Positions 54,319 to 63,305 of a stretch of DNA of 64,000 nt are shown here, one piece after another. Numbering within the stretch: the first letter of the stretch is position 1; each line of letters begins with the position of its first letter. Under the pieces are notes generated by a model, which made no database searches, was not told the origin of the DNA, and saw nothing but the letters and a program-made list of their open reading frames with translations. The position numbers were made by a program, and so were the translations under genes. Location: contig JBJKYL010000013.1 in assembly GCA_045561055.1 (NCBI GenBank), positions 186,001 to 250,000 of the forward strand, written 5' to 3'. The stretch comes from SMWC01 sp045561055 (GTDB lineage: Bacteria; Pseudomonadota; Gammaproteobacteria; Steroidobacterales; Rariloculaceae).

Positions 54319-54349
54319 TCGGCCGCGGGTAGCTCTAGCCCGCGGCCGA
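54319..54349. terminator. GC-rich hairpin after the YceI gene
   Basis: An 11-bp perfect stem TCGGCCGCGGG (54319-54329) pairs with 54339-54349 around a 9-base loop, 15 bases after the YceI stop. On the plus strand no T run follows; on the minus strand the stem is followed by CAATTTTTTT, so it would terminate leftward transcripts better. Confidence 0.55.
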
Positions 54350-54466
54350 AGCGGTAATGTCAGAGGGTTTTGCTGGACTGTCTTAGAGAATTAGATCGTT
54401 ACGAGGAAAAAGCTTATCTAAGTTTTATAGTCTATCGTATAGGTTAACGCTGAAGGGTAGGTGTCC

Positions 54467-55537
54467 ATGGCCAATAAACGATCGTCGAAAATAACAACGC
54501 TCTTTGCGATTGCGACGGTAATAGCATCGCCGCTTGTGCTCGCTCACCACGGCATCGTGTATATGCCGTCGCTTTACTTAACTAATAACGTTGTAGAGTT
54601 CCAGGGCGAAATTGTAGAAGTATTTTGGCGATACCCTCATACGCGAGCGCGTATGAGGGTTTTAGAGGCTGACGGTGAAGAGCGGTTGCTAGAGCTCGAG
54701 ATGACTCCGACTCCGCGTGAGTGGGAACAACTCGGTTACAGTGCAGAAGATTTCTTAGGCTTTGTGCGCGCGGCGGGATTTATCTCGCGACGCGATCCTG
54801 ATTCACTTGGCGCGACTAATATTTTACTGCCAGATGGTCGGGAATATGTTTATGAATTAAGAACAGAGGCCCTTTGGACTAATGACAAGGCGGCCACAGT
54901 GGAACCAGCCGTTGACCAACAAAGAGCCGAGGAAGAACGACGTACGGCAATTGGCATCTTCCGTACATGGGGTCCTCGACTCGGTCGACGGCCCGGTGGA
55001 CAGGGAGGCTTTAGACATTTTCTGAGCGACCGCGGCTTAGAACTTGCTGCACAGTATCATGCACCAACCGACAATCCGGAGTTAGATTGCCGCACGGGAG
55101 TGGGGTCAAGCATGATGAGTCCCTATCCGTTAGAAATTATCGATGGAGGTGATCGCATTACGCTCCATCAAGGCGAATACAATGTGCGGCGTACGGTCTG
55201 GCTCGATCCTGACGCTTCTGGTGTGTTACCTGCCACCTCTCCATTTGGTTTCTCGGTAGGAAGGTGGGAAAACGATACGCTTATTGTTCATACCACACAT
55301 ATTGACTTTCCCTATCTCGATTCTTACGGCACGCCGCAATCAGATCAGATTGAATATCTAGAGCGATTCGGGGTCTCTGAATTGGATAATGAAGTAATGC
55401 TTAACTATTCATTGACAGCCACCGATCCTATTATGTATGCGGAACCCATAATTATGGAACGATCTCGTCGGTGGTTCCCTGGGGGTGAACTTGGGGAGTT
55501 CGATTGGGCCTGTGAGTGGGAGAGCGACCTAGAGTAA
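54467..55537 (+). CDS. exported DUF6152-type protein, long form
   Basis: GAAGGG at 54452 favours ATG 54467 over GTG 54461 (356 residues). A signal peptide ends LVLA, leaving His-His-Gly. The N-terminal DUF6152-like domain has NVVEFQGEIVEVFWRYPHTRA; the C-terminal domain has VGRWENDTLIVHTTHID, matching the long paralogue at 542-1591 (VGHWEDDILVVDTTNF). Function unknown. It is convergent with hisI. Confidence 0.7.
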   Translation: MANKRSSKITTLFAIATVIASPLVLAHHGIVYMPSLYLTNNVVEFQGEIVEVFWRYPHTRARMRVLEADGEERLLELEMTPTPREWEQLGYSAEDFLGFVRAAGFISRRDPDSLGATNILLPDGREYVYELRTEALWTNDKAATVEPAVDQQRAEEERRTAIGIFRTWGPRLGRRPGGQGGFRHFLSDRGLELAAQYHAPTDNPELDCRTGVGSSMMSPYPLEIIDGGDRITLHQGEYNVRRTVWLDPDASGVLPATSPFGFSVGRWENDTLIVHTTHIDFPYLDSYGTPQSDQIEYLERFGVSELDNEVMLNYSLTATDPIMYAEPIIMERSRRWFPGGELGEFDWACEWESDLE

Positions 55538-55572
55538 GCTATCCGTCCCGGTAGCTGAAAGTCTAGCTCCGG

Positions 55573-56043
55573 TTAGAGCTTGGTCGGATTCGGCGCGTTG
55601 CCATAGACGGCTTCTGGATCGAAAACTTTCTCTTTCTCGGTAAATTCAAGCGGTCCAATTGCACCGTCCCGAGTGATTGGGACGCTGCGGTAGAAACACG
55701 ATCGGTACCCGACGTGGCAGCTGGCCCCTCCAGCGACATCGACACGTAACCAGACGCAATCCTGATCGTCATCAATCATCAGTTGTCTGACTGTCTGCAC
55801 GAGACCACTAGTACTGCCTTTGTGCCAGAGTTTACCGCGGCTTCTGCTGTAGTAATGGGCTTCCCCCGTTTCGATCGTTTTACCCAGGGCCTCTGCATTC
55901 ATATAGGCGTGCATGAGTAAATCTCCGGAGTCGAAATCCGTTGTTACCGCCGGAATTAGCCCATCCACATCAAATTTTGGGGCGAGCTCGGTGCCTTCTT
56001 CCACCTGCTGAATGCTCGTTCGCGGCAAAAATATTTTACTCAT
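55573..56043 (-). CDS. hisI: phosphoribosyl-AMP cyclohydrolase
   Basis: HisI opens the adenine ring of PR-AMP, the third step of histidine synthesis. ATG 56043 follows GGAAAG and gives 156 residues, longer than the usual ~110-130. Motifs are LMHAYMNAEAL, YYSRSRGKLWHKGSTSG, and CHVGYRSCFYRS with two zinc-binding Cys. The third ligand region reads DDDQDC rather than the usual C-D-x-D, so the Cys is shifted. It is separated from hisE by 114 bases, unlike the tightly packed genes upstream, so it may have its own promoter or be read through. Confidence 0.93.
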   Translation of the reverse strand: MSKIFLPRTSIQQVEEGTELAPKFDVDGLIPAVTTDFDSGDLLMHAYMNAEALGKTIETGEAHYYSRSRGKLWHKGSTSGLVQTVRQLMIDDDQDCVWLRVDVAGGASCHVGYRSCFYRSVPITRDGAIGPLEFTEKEKVFDPEAVYGNAPNPTKL

Positions 56044-56157
56044 GTCATTTCTTTCCAATCTACGGGGCAACGATTATAAGCTACTGCTTATCTATACCTG
56101 ACAGCTTTCAGAGTGCCAGATCCCAGTGATTTTTGATCGTTCCCAAAAACTCTTGAT

Positions 56158-56466
56158 TCAAGATGGGGTGGTCGATTTAAATTTATGACGGTCTTCGAGC
56201 TCAGCGACTACGTTTGCTAGGTTTAGACCACGGAGATTAAGTAATACTATCAGGTGGTAGAGCAAATCGGCGGCCTCGGATGTGAGCCTAGTGTCATCTT
56301 CCGCAGCCCCCGCCAAAACGGTCTCTATCGCTTCCTCGCCGAGCTTCTGAACTATATTCAGTCGTCCGCCGGTCGCTAGTCTAGCCGTATAGCTTGTATC
56401 TGTCGGGTTGTTTATACGGTTCTGTATTACGGTTTCTAGTGTAGTTAGAAATTTGAGTTGTTCCAC
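56158..56466 (-). CDS. hisE: phosphoribosyl-ATP pyrophosphatase
   Basis: HisE removes PPi from PR-ATP, the second step of the pathway. The 102-residue all-alpha enzyme shows the MazG-type metal-binding pattern KLGEEAIETVLAGAAED followed by LTSEAADLLYHLIVLLNLRG. In many proteobacteria hisI and hisE are fused; here they are separate genes. It starts 12 bases after hisF. Confidence 0.93.
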   Translation of the reverse strand: MEQLKFLTTLETVIQNRINNPTDTSYTARLATGGRLNIVQKLGEEAIETVLAGAAEDDTRLTSEAADLLYHLIVLLNLRGLNLANVVAELEDRHKFKSTTPS

Positions 56467-56478
56467 GGTTAGCTACTC

Positions 56479-57255
56479 CTAATGCTCCGGCGGCCGTATG
56501 GCAACCTGCGCATCTATAAGATAAGTTTTAAGGTCGGGAATTCTGATAGTCTTGGTATGGAATACGCTCGCCGCGAGCGCCCCATCAACATCTGCCTGTT
56601 CGAAGACATCCTTAAAGTGTAAAAAATCGCCTGCACCACCGGATGCGATTAATGGGATCTGACAGGTCTCACGGACACGCGCTAGTTGGTGCAGATCGTA
56701 TCCTCGACGGACGCCGTCCTGGTTCATACAGTTCAAAACAATCTCTCCAGAACCACGTTCCTGTACTTCGCGTGTCCAATCGAGTGTTCGGCGTCTACTA
56801 GAGCGGGACTGAATTGGATCGCCTGTGTATTGGTGGACCCAGTAGTCGTTATCTAGGGCTGAACTATCGATTCCAACGACGACGCACTGGGATCCAAACC
56901 GTTTAGCTAAGAGGTCGATCAATTCCGGTTTCTCGAGTGCGGGAGAGTTGATGGATATTTTGTCGGCACCTAGATTTAGCACGCTCTCCGCGTCTTGTAG
57001 ATCGCGAATGCCCCCGGCGACGCAGAATGGAATATCTAGAATAGAGGCGACTCGATTGACCCAACTTCTATCTACAGTACGGCCTTCTGGGCTTGCTGTT
57101 ATGTCATAAAAGACAAGCTCGTCGGCTCCCTCATCGCGATAACGTGTAGCAAGGTCGAGTATGTCGCCCATAACACGGTGATTACGGAACTTTACACCCT
57201 TTACTACAACTCCGTCGCGTACGTCTAGGCAGGGGATTATTCGTTTGGTAAGAAT
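56479..57255 (-). CDS. hisF: imidazole glycerol phosphate synthase subunit HisF, ATT start
   Basis: HisF, with HisH, makes imidazole glycerol phosphate and AICAR. The first ATG in frame (57171) would remove the catalytic N-terminal Asp. The frame continues upstream through TKRIIPCLDVRDGVVVKGV to an ATT at 57255-57253, preceded by GGAG at 8 bases, and no ATG, GTG or TTG exists there. ATT gives exactly 258 residues (E. coli 258). The other catalytic Asp region (DKISINSPALEKPELI and VVVGIDSSALD) and GGAGDFLHF are normal. The start overlaps the hisA 3' end by 19 bases. The ATT start is inferred from length and motif; a sequencing error is possible. Confidence 0.88.
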   Translation of the reverse strand: MLTKRIIPCLDVRDGVVVKGVKFRNHRVMGDILDLATRYRDEGADELVFYDITASPEGRTVDRSWVNRVASILDIPFCVAGGIRDLQDAESVLNLGADKISINSPALEKPELIDLLAKRFGSQCVVVGIDSSALDNDYWVHQYTGDPIQSRSSRRRTLDWTREVQERGSGEIVLNCMNQDGVRRGYDLHQLARVRETCQIPLIASGGAGDFLHFKDVFEQADVDGALAASVFHTKTIRIPDLKTYLIDAQVAIRPPEH

Positions 57256-57974
57256 GAGCTGATCTCCGTCGATGTGATTCGTCCTTCCAATAACGCCTTT
57301 CCCGAAATCGTATACGTTACACCGAGCTTGGCTAAGGCTTCTAGATCATTGACGTCACGGACGCCACCAGAAGCTTGGAATGAGATACTCGGCCAACGTT
57401 CGAGGCACTCACGGTAGAGACCAAGATTTGGCCCTTTCATTGCGCCGTCCTTGCTTACATCAGTACACAACACATGCTTTAGTCTCATAGGTTGGAATCG
57501 AGCTAGTGCATTCCAAAGCGTGGTTTGTGATTCACGCTGCCATCCGTGCGTCGTTATATAAGGGATACCATCATTTGCTAAGCGCACATCGAGGGCTAGC
57601 GTAAGTCTTTGCGGGCCAAACTCTTCGAGCCATTTCTCGACCTGTCCAGGCTGGGTAACTGCAAGACTTCCAATGACGATTCGTTGGGCTACTGCGAGTC
57701 CGCGTACGAGATTGTCGCGACTACGAATGCCACCACCGAGCTGGACTGCGATACCCGATTTTTTATGAATTTTATCCACAAGGTCTAGGATTACAGGGCT
57801 CCCTTGTTCGGCTCCATCTAGATCAACTACATGTAACCAACGAGCACCGAGATCAGCATATAGTTGGGCGAGTTCCAAGGGATCAACTGCGTAACGCGTT
57901 TCTTGATCGAAGTCACCTTTCAACAGTCGTACGCAGCGACCACCGCGTATGTCAATTGCGGGTAACAGTTCCAT
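57237..57974 (-). CDS. hisA: ProFAR isomerase
   Basis: HisA isomerises ProFAR to PRFAR. The 245-residue TIM barrel shows the catalytic AIDIRGGRCVRLLKGDF, VQLGGGIRS, YITTHGWQ and the phosphate-binding QASGGVRDVNDLEAL. It starts 2 bases after hisH and its end overlaps the hisF start. Confidence 0.96.
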   Translation of the reverse strand: MELLPAIDIRGGRCVRLLKGDFDQETRYAVDPLELAQLYADLGARWLHVVDLDGAEQGSPVILDLVDKIHKKSGIAVQLGGGIRSRDNLVRGLAVAQRIVIGSLAVTQPGQVEKWLEEFGPQRLTLALDVRLANDGIPYITTHGWQRESQTTLWNALARFQPMRLKHVLCTDVSKDGAMKGPNLGLYRECLERWPSISFQASGGVRDVNDLEALAKLGVTYTISGKALLEGRITSTEISSFLPNE

Positions 57975-57976
57975 CT

Positions 57977-58573
57977 CTATAGAGCCAAGAAGTTCTCAAG
58001 AATATGGGAGCCTAATCGGGCCGAGCGCTCCGGATGAAACTGTGTTCCGTAGAAGTTATTTTTCTCGACGACAGCAGAGAAAGGCGCTCCATAATTCGCA
58101 GTTGCTCTTGTGCAGGTGACTAGCGGTAGGGCATAGCTATGAATGAAATAAGCGTATGCGCCATTTTCAATGCCTGTCAAAAGCTTTGAGTCTCCGTTAA
58201 GCCAAACCTGGTTCCAACCCATTTGTGGAACACGCAAATCACTGTTTTTTACGAAGCGATATGCGCGGCTCGAGATGACGTTAAGGCAGTCCGTATTATC
58301 CTCCTCAGAAGCTGAAAAAAGGAGTTGCATACCTAAACAAATCCCTAACACTGGTTGCGTCAGACGCGGAATTATTCCGCTAAGTTTTGCTGCATCAAGT
58401 CGCCTCATCGCGTCGCGTGCTGTGCCGACGCCGGGCAAGAATACGTGGCTCGATTCCCGGATTTGGTCGGCGTCTTCGGTCACGATTGCTGTCACACCGA
58501 GACGCTGTAGTGCGAACTTCAGTGACGCAAGGTTTGCGCCGCCGGTTGCAATAATGACAGGTGAATGCTTCAC
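57977..58573 (-). CDS. hisH: imidazole glycerol phosphate synthase glutaminase HisH
   Basis: HisH hydrolyses glutamine and passes ammonia to HisF. The 198-residue class I glutaminase shows SHVFLPGVGTARDAM, the nucleophile LGICLGMQLLF and the catalytic His-Glu in QFHPERSARLG. It overlaps the hisB stop by four bases. Confidence 0.96.
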   Translation of the reverse strand: MKHSPVIIATGGANLASLKFALQRLGVTAIVTEDADQIRESSHVFLPGVGTARDAMRRLDAAKLSGIIPRLTQPVLGICLGMQLLFSASEEDNTDCLNVISSRAYRFVKNSDLRVPQMGWNQVWLNGDSKLLTGIENGAYAYFIHSYALPLVTCTRATANYGAPFSAVVEKNNFYGTQFHPERSARLGSHILENFLAL

Positions 58574-59643
58574 AACAACCCCTTCGTTGAAGGCAGGTCA
58601 TTACCTTCCCGTCGAATTGCCTGTCTGAGTGTGCGCGCTACGCCTTTGAAACACGCTTCGGCCATATGGTGCGCGTTTTCACCTTGCACTTTTACGTGTA
58701 TCGACGCCCCCAGTGTTTCGCTCAATGAATGGAAAAAATGCGATATGAGTTCTGTCGGCATTTCCCCAACGCGATCTCTTGGAAAATCACCCTCGAACAC
58801 GAGGTAGGGTCGGCCTCCAAGATCGATCGAGATTTGTGCTTCCGTCTCATCCATTGGTAACACGAATCCATAGCGTTGAATGCCTCGTTTGTCCCCGAGT
58901 GCCGTTTTAAGCCCTTGGCCTATTGCGAGGGCCACATCTTCGACGGTGTGGTGTTCGTCGACATGTAAATCGCCTTGGCAACGCACGGTCAAACCGAAAC
59001 CACCATGCTTTCCGAGCTGTTCAAGCATGTGATCGAAAAATCCGATACCCGTTTCGACTACGGGTGTACTCGAGCTGTCAAGGTCGATCACGATATCTAT
59101 CTTTGTTTCGGTAGTTTGCCGTGTCACTTTTGCGCGCCGCGGACGATCTAATAATTCTCGGGCTATTTCCGCCCACGTTTCGTTAGTGTCCCCAGATAAT
59201 GCGACTTTGAGTCCTTTCAACCCAATATTCGCTGCGAACTCCATGTCTGTGTCTCGATCACCGACTACAGCCGAGTTGTTACGATCGAGATCGCACGAAA
59301 TCAGATATTCGTGAACGAGGCCTCCCCGCGGCTTGCGACATTTGCAGGCCGCTTCTTCGAAGTGTGGGCAGAAAAATTCGGCTGCGAATTCGATACCCTG
59401 AGATTCGAACAGGGCGATCAAGTAAGCATGCGTAGTATCGAAGTCCGCCTGGGGAAAGGAGTCTGTGCCGAGTCCGTCCTGATTGCTCACGATTACAAAC
59501 TCGTAGCCTGCGGACTTCAATGACAATAGTGCGGGGATAACGCCCGGCATTAAGCGAACTTTTGTAGCCGCATCTACCTGGTTGTCGGCCGGTTCCTCGA
59601 TCAGTGTTCCGTCTCGATCGACAAATAAGATCTTAGTGGCCAT
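58570..59643 (-). CDS. hisB: bifunctional histidinol-phosphatase / imidazoleglycerol-phosphate dehydratase
   Basis: The 357-residue fusion has an N-terminal HAD phosphatase (FVDRDGTLIEEP, Asp nucleophile, and the zinc Cys/His cluster CPHFEEAACKCRKP), then IGPD (from about residue 165) with DHMLEQLGKHGGFGL, DEHHTVEDVALAIG and VKGENAHHMAEACFK-type metal motif near the end. The fused form is typical of Gammaproteobacteria. It overlaps hisC by 11 bases. Confidence 0.96.
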   Translation of the reverse strand: MATKILFVDRDGTLIEEPADNQVDAATKVRLMPGVIPALLSLKSAGYEFVIVSNQDGLGTDSFPQADFDTTHAYLIALFESQGIEFAAEFFCPHFEEAACKCRKPRGGLVHEYLISCDLDRNNSAVVGDRDTDMEFAANIGLKGLKVALSGDTNETWAEIARELLDRPRRAKVTRQTTETKIDIVIDLDSSSTPVVETGIGFFDHMLEQLGKHGGFGLTVRCQGDLHVDEHHTVEDVALAIGQGLKTALGDKRGIQRYGFVLPMDETEAQISIDLGGRPYLVFEGDFPRDRVGEMPTELISHFFHSLSETLGASIHVKVQGENAHHMAEACFKGVARTLRQAIRREGNDLPSTKGLL

Positions 59644-60724
59644 TTGTTAGTTCCTCACTACTTACGGCCTGCAATAGGCGGTCGTTATCTTCCGGCCGGC
59701 CAACCGTAATTCGGACACAGTTGGTTAGCAGTGGGTCATTCGGGAATATTCTCACGAGAATACCGGCTCGGTGGGCGGTTTTGACAAAGTTCTGTCCGTT
59801 AGTAGTCGCCACGAGAACGAAATTAGCATCGCTCGGCCAGATTTTAGTGACTAGTGGGCTGGATACTAGCGACGCAGCTAGGCGGATACGCTCGGTTCGC
59901 AGTAGCGTAGTTCGGTCTTCCGATATGTGTAATGACTCCGTAGTTAGGGCTTTCATTACAAGCTCGATCGAAGGTGTCGGAAATGTATAGGGCGGCAATA
60001 TTTTGGCCAGGAGCTTGATCAATGCTGGTTGGCCGATTAACGCACCACATCTTACACCGGCCAACGCTAAGAATTTAGACAATGTGCGCAGCAGGACTAC
60101 GTGTTCAAAGGTATCCAGTAACGCCCGAAAACTCGGGGTATCAGAAAATTCCTGATAGGCTTCGTCGATAATAACAAGGGAGCGCCCCTGCACACCGCGA
60201 CAGATAGCTTCAACATCGGCGGCGCTAAATGCCTGGCCGTTCGGATTATTCGGTGTACAAATAAAGATAAGCTTTGTACGTTCAGTACTTGTCGCAAGAA
60301 TGCCCGGTACATCGAGTGCGAAGTCCTTTTGTGGATCTTCAGCCCGGAGTAAAGGTACCGTAAGCACCTCGGCGCCTTGAATCCCTGCATACAGTCGATA
60401 CATATCGAATGTTGGTGGGCAGATAAGAATCTGATCGCGGCCGGCCATACAAAATCCGCGGATTAATAAGTCGATCGCTTCGCTCGTGCCTCTCGTTATC
60501 ATTAAAGATTCCGGGGCGACGCTATATAGGGAGCTCAGGCAAACGTTGATCGAGTCTGGTCTCGGTGGTGGGTAGATATTGAGCCCTCGCTCGGTAGAAT
60601 CGCCCAGTGCAGTCCATGGTGATTCGTTTGCATTCATGCGGACAAAGCCTTCCTCGTATGCGCCTGGGACATATGGTGGCAGGCCCATAATCTCGCTCCT
60701 CGCAAGTTTCAGAATGTCGTTCAT
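59633..60724 (-). CDS. hisC: histidinol-phosphate aminotransferase
   Basis: HisC makes L-histidinol phosphate from imidazole acetol phosphate using glutamate. The 363-residue PLP enzyme shows MNANESPW, the FICTPNNPNGQAF substrate-binding strand, IDEAYQEF, and the PLP lysine in TLSKFLALAGVRCG. Its ATG overlaps the hisD stop as ATGA. Confidence 0.96.
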   Translation of the reverse strand: MNDILKLARSEIMGLPPYVPGAYEEGFVRMNANESPWTALGDSTERGLNIYPPPRPDSINVCLSSLYSVAPESLMITRGTSEAIDLLIRGFCMAGRDQILICPPTFDMYRLYAGIQGAEVLTVPLLRAEDPQKDFALDVPGILATSTERTKLIFICTPNNPNGQAFSAADVEAICRGVQGRSLVIIDEAYQEFSDTPSFRALLDTFEHVVLLRTLSKFLALAGVRCGALIGQPALIKLLAKILPPYTFPTPSIELVMKALTTESLHISEDRTTLLRTERIRLAASLVSSPLVTKIWPSDANFVLVATTNGQNFVKTAHRAGILVRIFPNDPLLTNCVRITVGRPEDNDRLLQAVSSEELTNGH

Positions 60725-62043
60725 GGGCGTATTCCGGACTTTCGGTCTGCTAGAGCCTTCAGTCGCGTGCGCACGGCGTTTCTGTGCGCGTCAAGGCCTT
60801 CGAGGTCGGCTAATGTTTCCGCGATGGGGCCGATGCTCTGAAGCCCCGCCGCGGTGAGTTCCTGCACCGTCATACTTCGTAGGTAGTCGTTGACACCTAG
60901 ACTGGAATGAGATGTCGCGAAACCATATGTTGGTAATACATGATTCGTACCGCTGCAATAATCACCAATGGCTTCGGGCGACCAGGGGCCAAGAAATACC
61001 GAACCGGCAGCGTGAATATCATCGATCTTCGCGCGAGGGTTCTCTATTTGCAAAATTAGATGTTCAGGCGCGTAACGGTTTGCAACATCGATTGCTATAT
61101 CTAGGTTGTCGACGATGATTGCGGCTGAATTTGCCAATGATTGAACTACGATATCTCTTCGTGACAGATTCGCCTGCTGTGTTTCTAGTTCTGTGAGTGT
61201 CTTATCACAAATGCTCGCGCTTGTACCGATAAGGATGACCTGAGAATCAGGGCCGTGTTCGGCCTGGGAGAGAAGATCGCTTGCGATGAATGACGGGTTG
61301 GCGTTGTCGTCAGCGATAACCAAAACCTCAGATGGTCCTGCTGGCATGTCGCAGGCAGCTCCTTGGGGGTCCTGAGATACTTGCGCTTTTGCAGTGGTGA
61401 CCCAGGTGTTCCCCGGCCCAAATATCTTCTGTACCTTAGGAATGGTCGCCGTGCCGTATGCCATCGCGGCGATCGCTTGAGCGCCGCCTAATTTAAACAC
61501 GCGTTGAACCCCACAGATCTTGGCAGCAACGAGTACAGCGGGATGTGCGCTACCATTCTGTTGCGGTGGTGTGCACATCAAATAATTGTCGCAGCCGGCT
61601 ATAGCTGCTGGTATTGCGAGCATGAGCGCAGTCGAGGGTAGAGGGGCACTGCCAGCTGGTACGTATAGCCCGACATTTTTTATTGGGCGCGTAACTCGTT
61701 CGCACACCACACCGGGTGTGGTCTCTACAATGACAGGTTCGGATAATTGTGCTTGGTGAAAGGCTCGTATATTGGCAGCGGCCGCTTCAATTGCTTCGTA
61801 CTGTCGATTAGTGAGTGCTTCTGCCGCTGCAGCAAACTCGTTTTCGTCGACGCGAAAATCAGAAAGCGTTATCCCATCGAGTTCTAATGTTAGGGCGGAC
61901 AGCGCTTGATCGCCGCCCTCCCGTACGGTCCGCAATATGGCCGCCACGTCAGTCTGTAGCTGTTCATTTTGTTCTAGGCCTGGACGGCGAAGAAGCCTCG
62001 CACGCGCAGCGGAATCCAAATTCTTCCAGATGTGTTTTTTCAT
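60721..62043 (-). CDS. hisD: histidinol dehydrogenase
   Basis: HisD carries out the last two oxidations to histidine. The frame opens at 62148, but ATG 62043 (MKKHIWKNLD) matches the family start and lies 8 bases after hisG, giving 440 residues. It shows ERVTRPIKNVGLYVPAGSAPLPS, IFGPGNTWVTTAKAQVS, the PAGPSEVLVI nucleotide segment, QAEHGPDSQVI and SVFLGPWSPEAIGDYCSGTNHVLPT with the zinc and catalytic residues. Confidence 0.97.
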   Translation of the reverse strand: MKKHIWKNLDSAARARLLRRPGLEQNEQLQTDVAAILRTVREGGDQALSALTLELDGITLSDFRVDENEFAAAAEALTNRQYEAIEAAAANIRAFHQAQLSEPVIVETTPGVVCERVTRPIKNVGLYVPAGSAPLPSTALMLAIPAAIAGCDNYLMCTPPQQNGSAHPAVLVAAKICGVQRVFKLGGAQAIAAMAYGTATIPKVQKIFGPGNTWVTTAKAQVSQDPQGAACDMPAGPSEVLVIADDNANPSFIASDLLSQAEHGPDSQVILIGTSASICDKTLTELETQQANLSRRDIVVQSLANSAAIIVDNLDIAIDVANRYAPEHLILQIENPRAKIDDIHAAGSVFLGPWSPEAIGDYCSGTNHVLPTYGFATSHSSLGVNDYLRSMTVQELTAAGLQSIGPIAETLADLEGLDAHRNAVRTRLKALADRKSGIRP

Positions 62044-62051
62044 GATTGTTG

Positions 62052-62954
62052 TTACGCCAGCATTTTTTCGACAGGCAACACAAGAATGGAGCTCGCACCG
62101 GCATCCTTCAGTTGCTCTAGCGTTTCCCAGAAAATATTTTCTCGACACACTGCATGCATGGCGACAATGTCGTTACGACCTTCGAGCGGCATGATAGTCG
62201 GAGCTTCACTTCCGGGGAGTAACGCGCGAATCGCCCCCAGTGCCGATCGCGGGGCATGTAGCATTATGTATTTGCTCTCGCGGACCTGCAGTACACCTTC
62301 GATGCGCTGTAATAGACGATCGACCCACGCAGTCTTCGCAGGCGGAACCTTTGCTGGTGATTGAATTAATGTGGCACGACTTTCTAGTATTGTTTCTACT
62401 TCCTGAAGTTGGTGGGCGCGTAAAGTAGCACCACTCGATACTAGATCGCAGATGAGATCAGCTTTGCCCAGCTTTGGGGCAATTTCAACGGCGCCAGAAA
62501 ACTCGACGACCGCTGCATTCACATTTTTATTAACGAGATAATCGTTAACAATTCGTGGGTAACTTGTTGCGATGCGGAGTCCGGCTAGAGATTGAGGGCC
62601 TTCGTAAGGTATGCTTTCTGGTAGCCCAAATGAAAGACGGCAATGCCCATAATCCAAAAGATTTACCTGCTTGAAAAATGGCTCAGCTCCATTCGCTTTC
62701 ATCTCAAGTTGACTTTCCTCTGCCACATTGAGGCCCACAATGCCGAGGTCGCAGATATCTTCTTGAACTAGGCCGGGAATGTCGTCATCGCGCACTAGTA
62801 ATACATCGACCGGCATATTCTCGCCGTAGCAGATCAGTTGATCTCGGCCCTTAGAATAAATCAGTCCACATCGTCTGAGTAACTCCATCGAGTGTTCCGA
62901 AAGCCTGCCAGATTTCTGGATAGCAATTTTTATACGCTCCTGTTGTTCCTTCAT
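62052..62954 (-). CDS. hisG: ATP phosphoribosyltransferase, long form
   Basis: HisG starts the pathway from ATP and PRPP. The 300-residue protein is the long form: catalytic domains I/II with KIAIQKSGRLSEHSMELL, GICDLGIVGLN-like EDICDLGIVGLN and CDLVSSGATLRAHQLQEV, plus a C-terminal ACT-like domain (AIRALLPGSEAPTIMPLEG..) that binds histidine for feedback inhibition. No HisZ partner is needed. Its start overlaps the stop of the regulator gene as ATGA. Confidence 0.96.
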   Translation of the reverse strand: MKEQQERIKIAIQKSGRLSEHSMELLRRCGLIYSKGRDQLICYGENMPVDVLLVRDDDIPGLVQEDICDLGIVGLNVAEESQLEMKANGAEPFFKQVNLLDYGHCRLSFGLPESIPYEGPQSLAGLRIATSYPRIVNDYLVNKNVNAAVVEFSGAVEIAPKLGKADLICDLVSSGATLRAHQLQEVETILESRATLIQSPAKVPPAKTAWVDRLLQRIEGVLQVRESKYIMLHAPRSALGAIRALLPGSEAPTIMPLEGRNDIVAMHAVCRENIFWETLEQLKDAGASSILVLPVEKMLA

Positions 62955-63277
62955 TTGCTCTTTCCAATACTAAGGTTTTCAACGCGCTCCAGAGCTTTCC
63001 TATAACCTCCGTTACCGTTGGTTAAGAATCGTCCTACACGTCCGATTGTCGTGACAGAGACCCCCGTCAAGTCGTGGATTTGCCGATAGGGTAGGCCGTC
63101 GTTTAGATAGGCGACAACAGCCCATCGGTCAACCAGCGCTTCTAGCTCGGCTGGGGTACATAAATCAGAGAAAAATTGCTGGCACTCGTTTGGCGTGCGT
63201 AAACTCAGGATTGCTTGGTAGAGCCCCATTTCAGCATCAACTGCTTCCTTCTCGGTCATCCCGCGATGTGACTTCAT
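62951..63277 (-). CDS. YerC/YecD-type TrpR-like regulator
   Basis: The 108-residue helical protein matches the TrpR-related YerC/YecD family: LYQAILSLRTPNECQQFFSDLCTPAELEALVDRW, then the helix-turn-helix LPYRQIHDLTGVSVTTIGRVGRFL. The AAGG at 6 bases supports the ATG at 63277. As the first gene of the his operon, overlapping hisG, it is a candidate operon regulator; no ligand is known. A palindrome sits between its start and the likely promoter. Confidence 0.85.
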   Translation of the reverse strand: MKSHRGMTEKEAVDAEMGLYQAILSLRTPNECQQFFSDLCTPAELEALVDRWAVVAYLNDGLPYRQIHDLTGVSVTTIGRVGRFLTNGNGGYRKALERVENLSIGKSK

Positions 63278-63305
63278 AGCAAACCTTAATGAGTTAATGT
63301 ATTAG

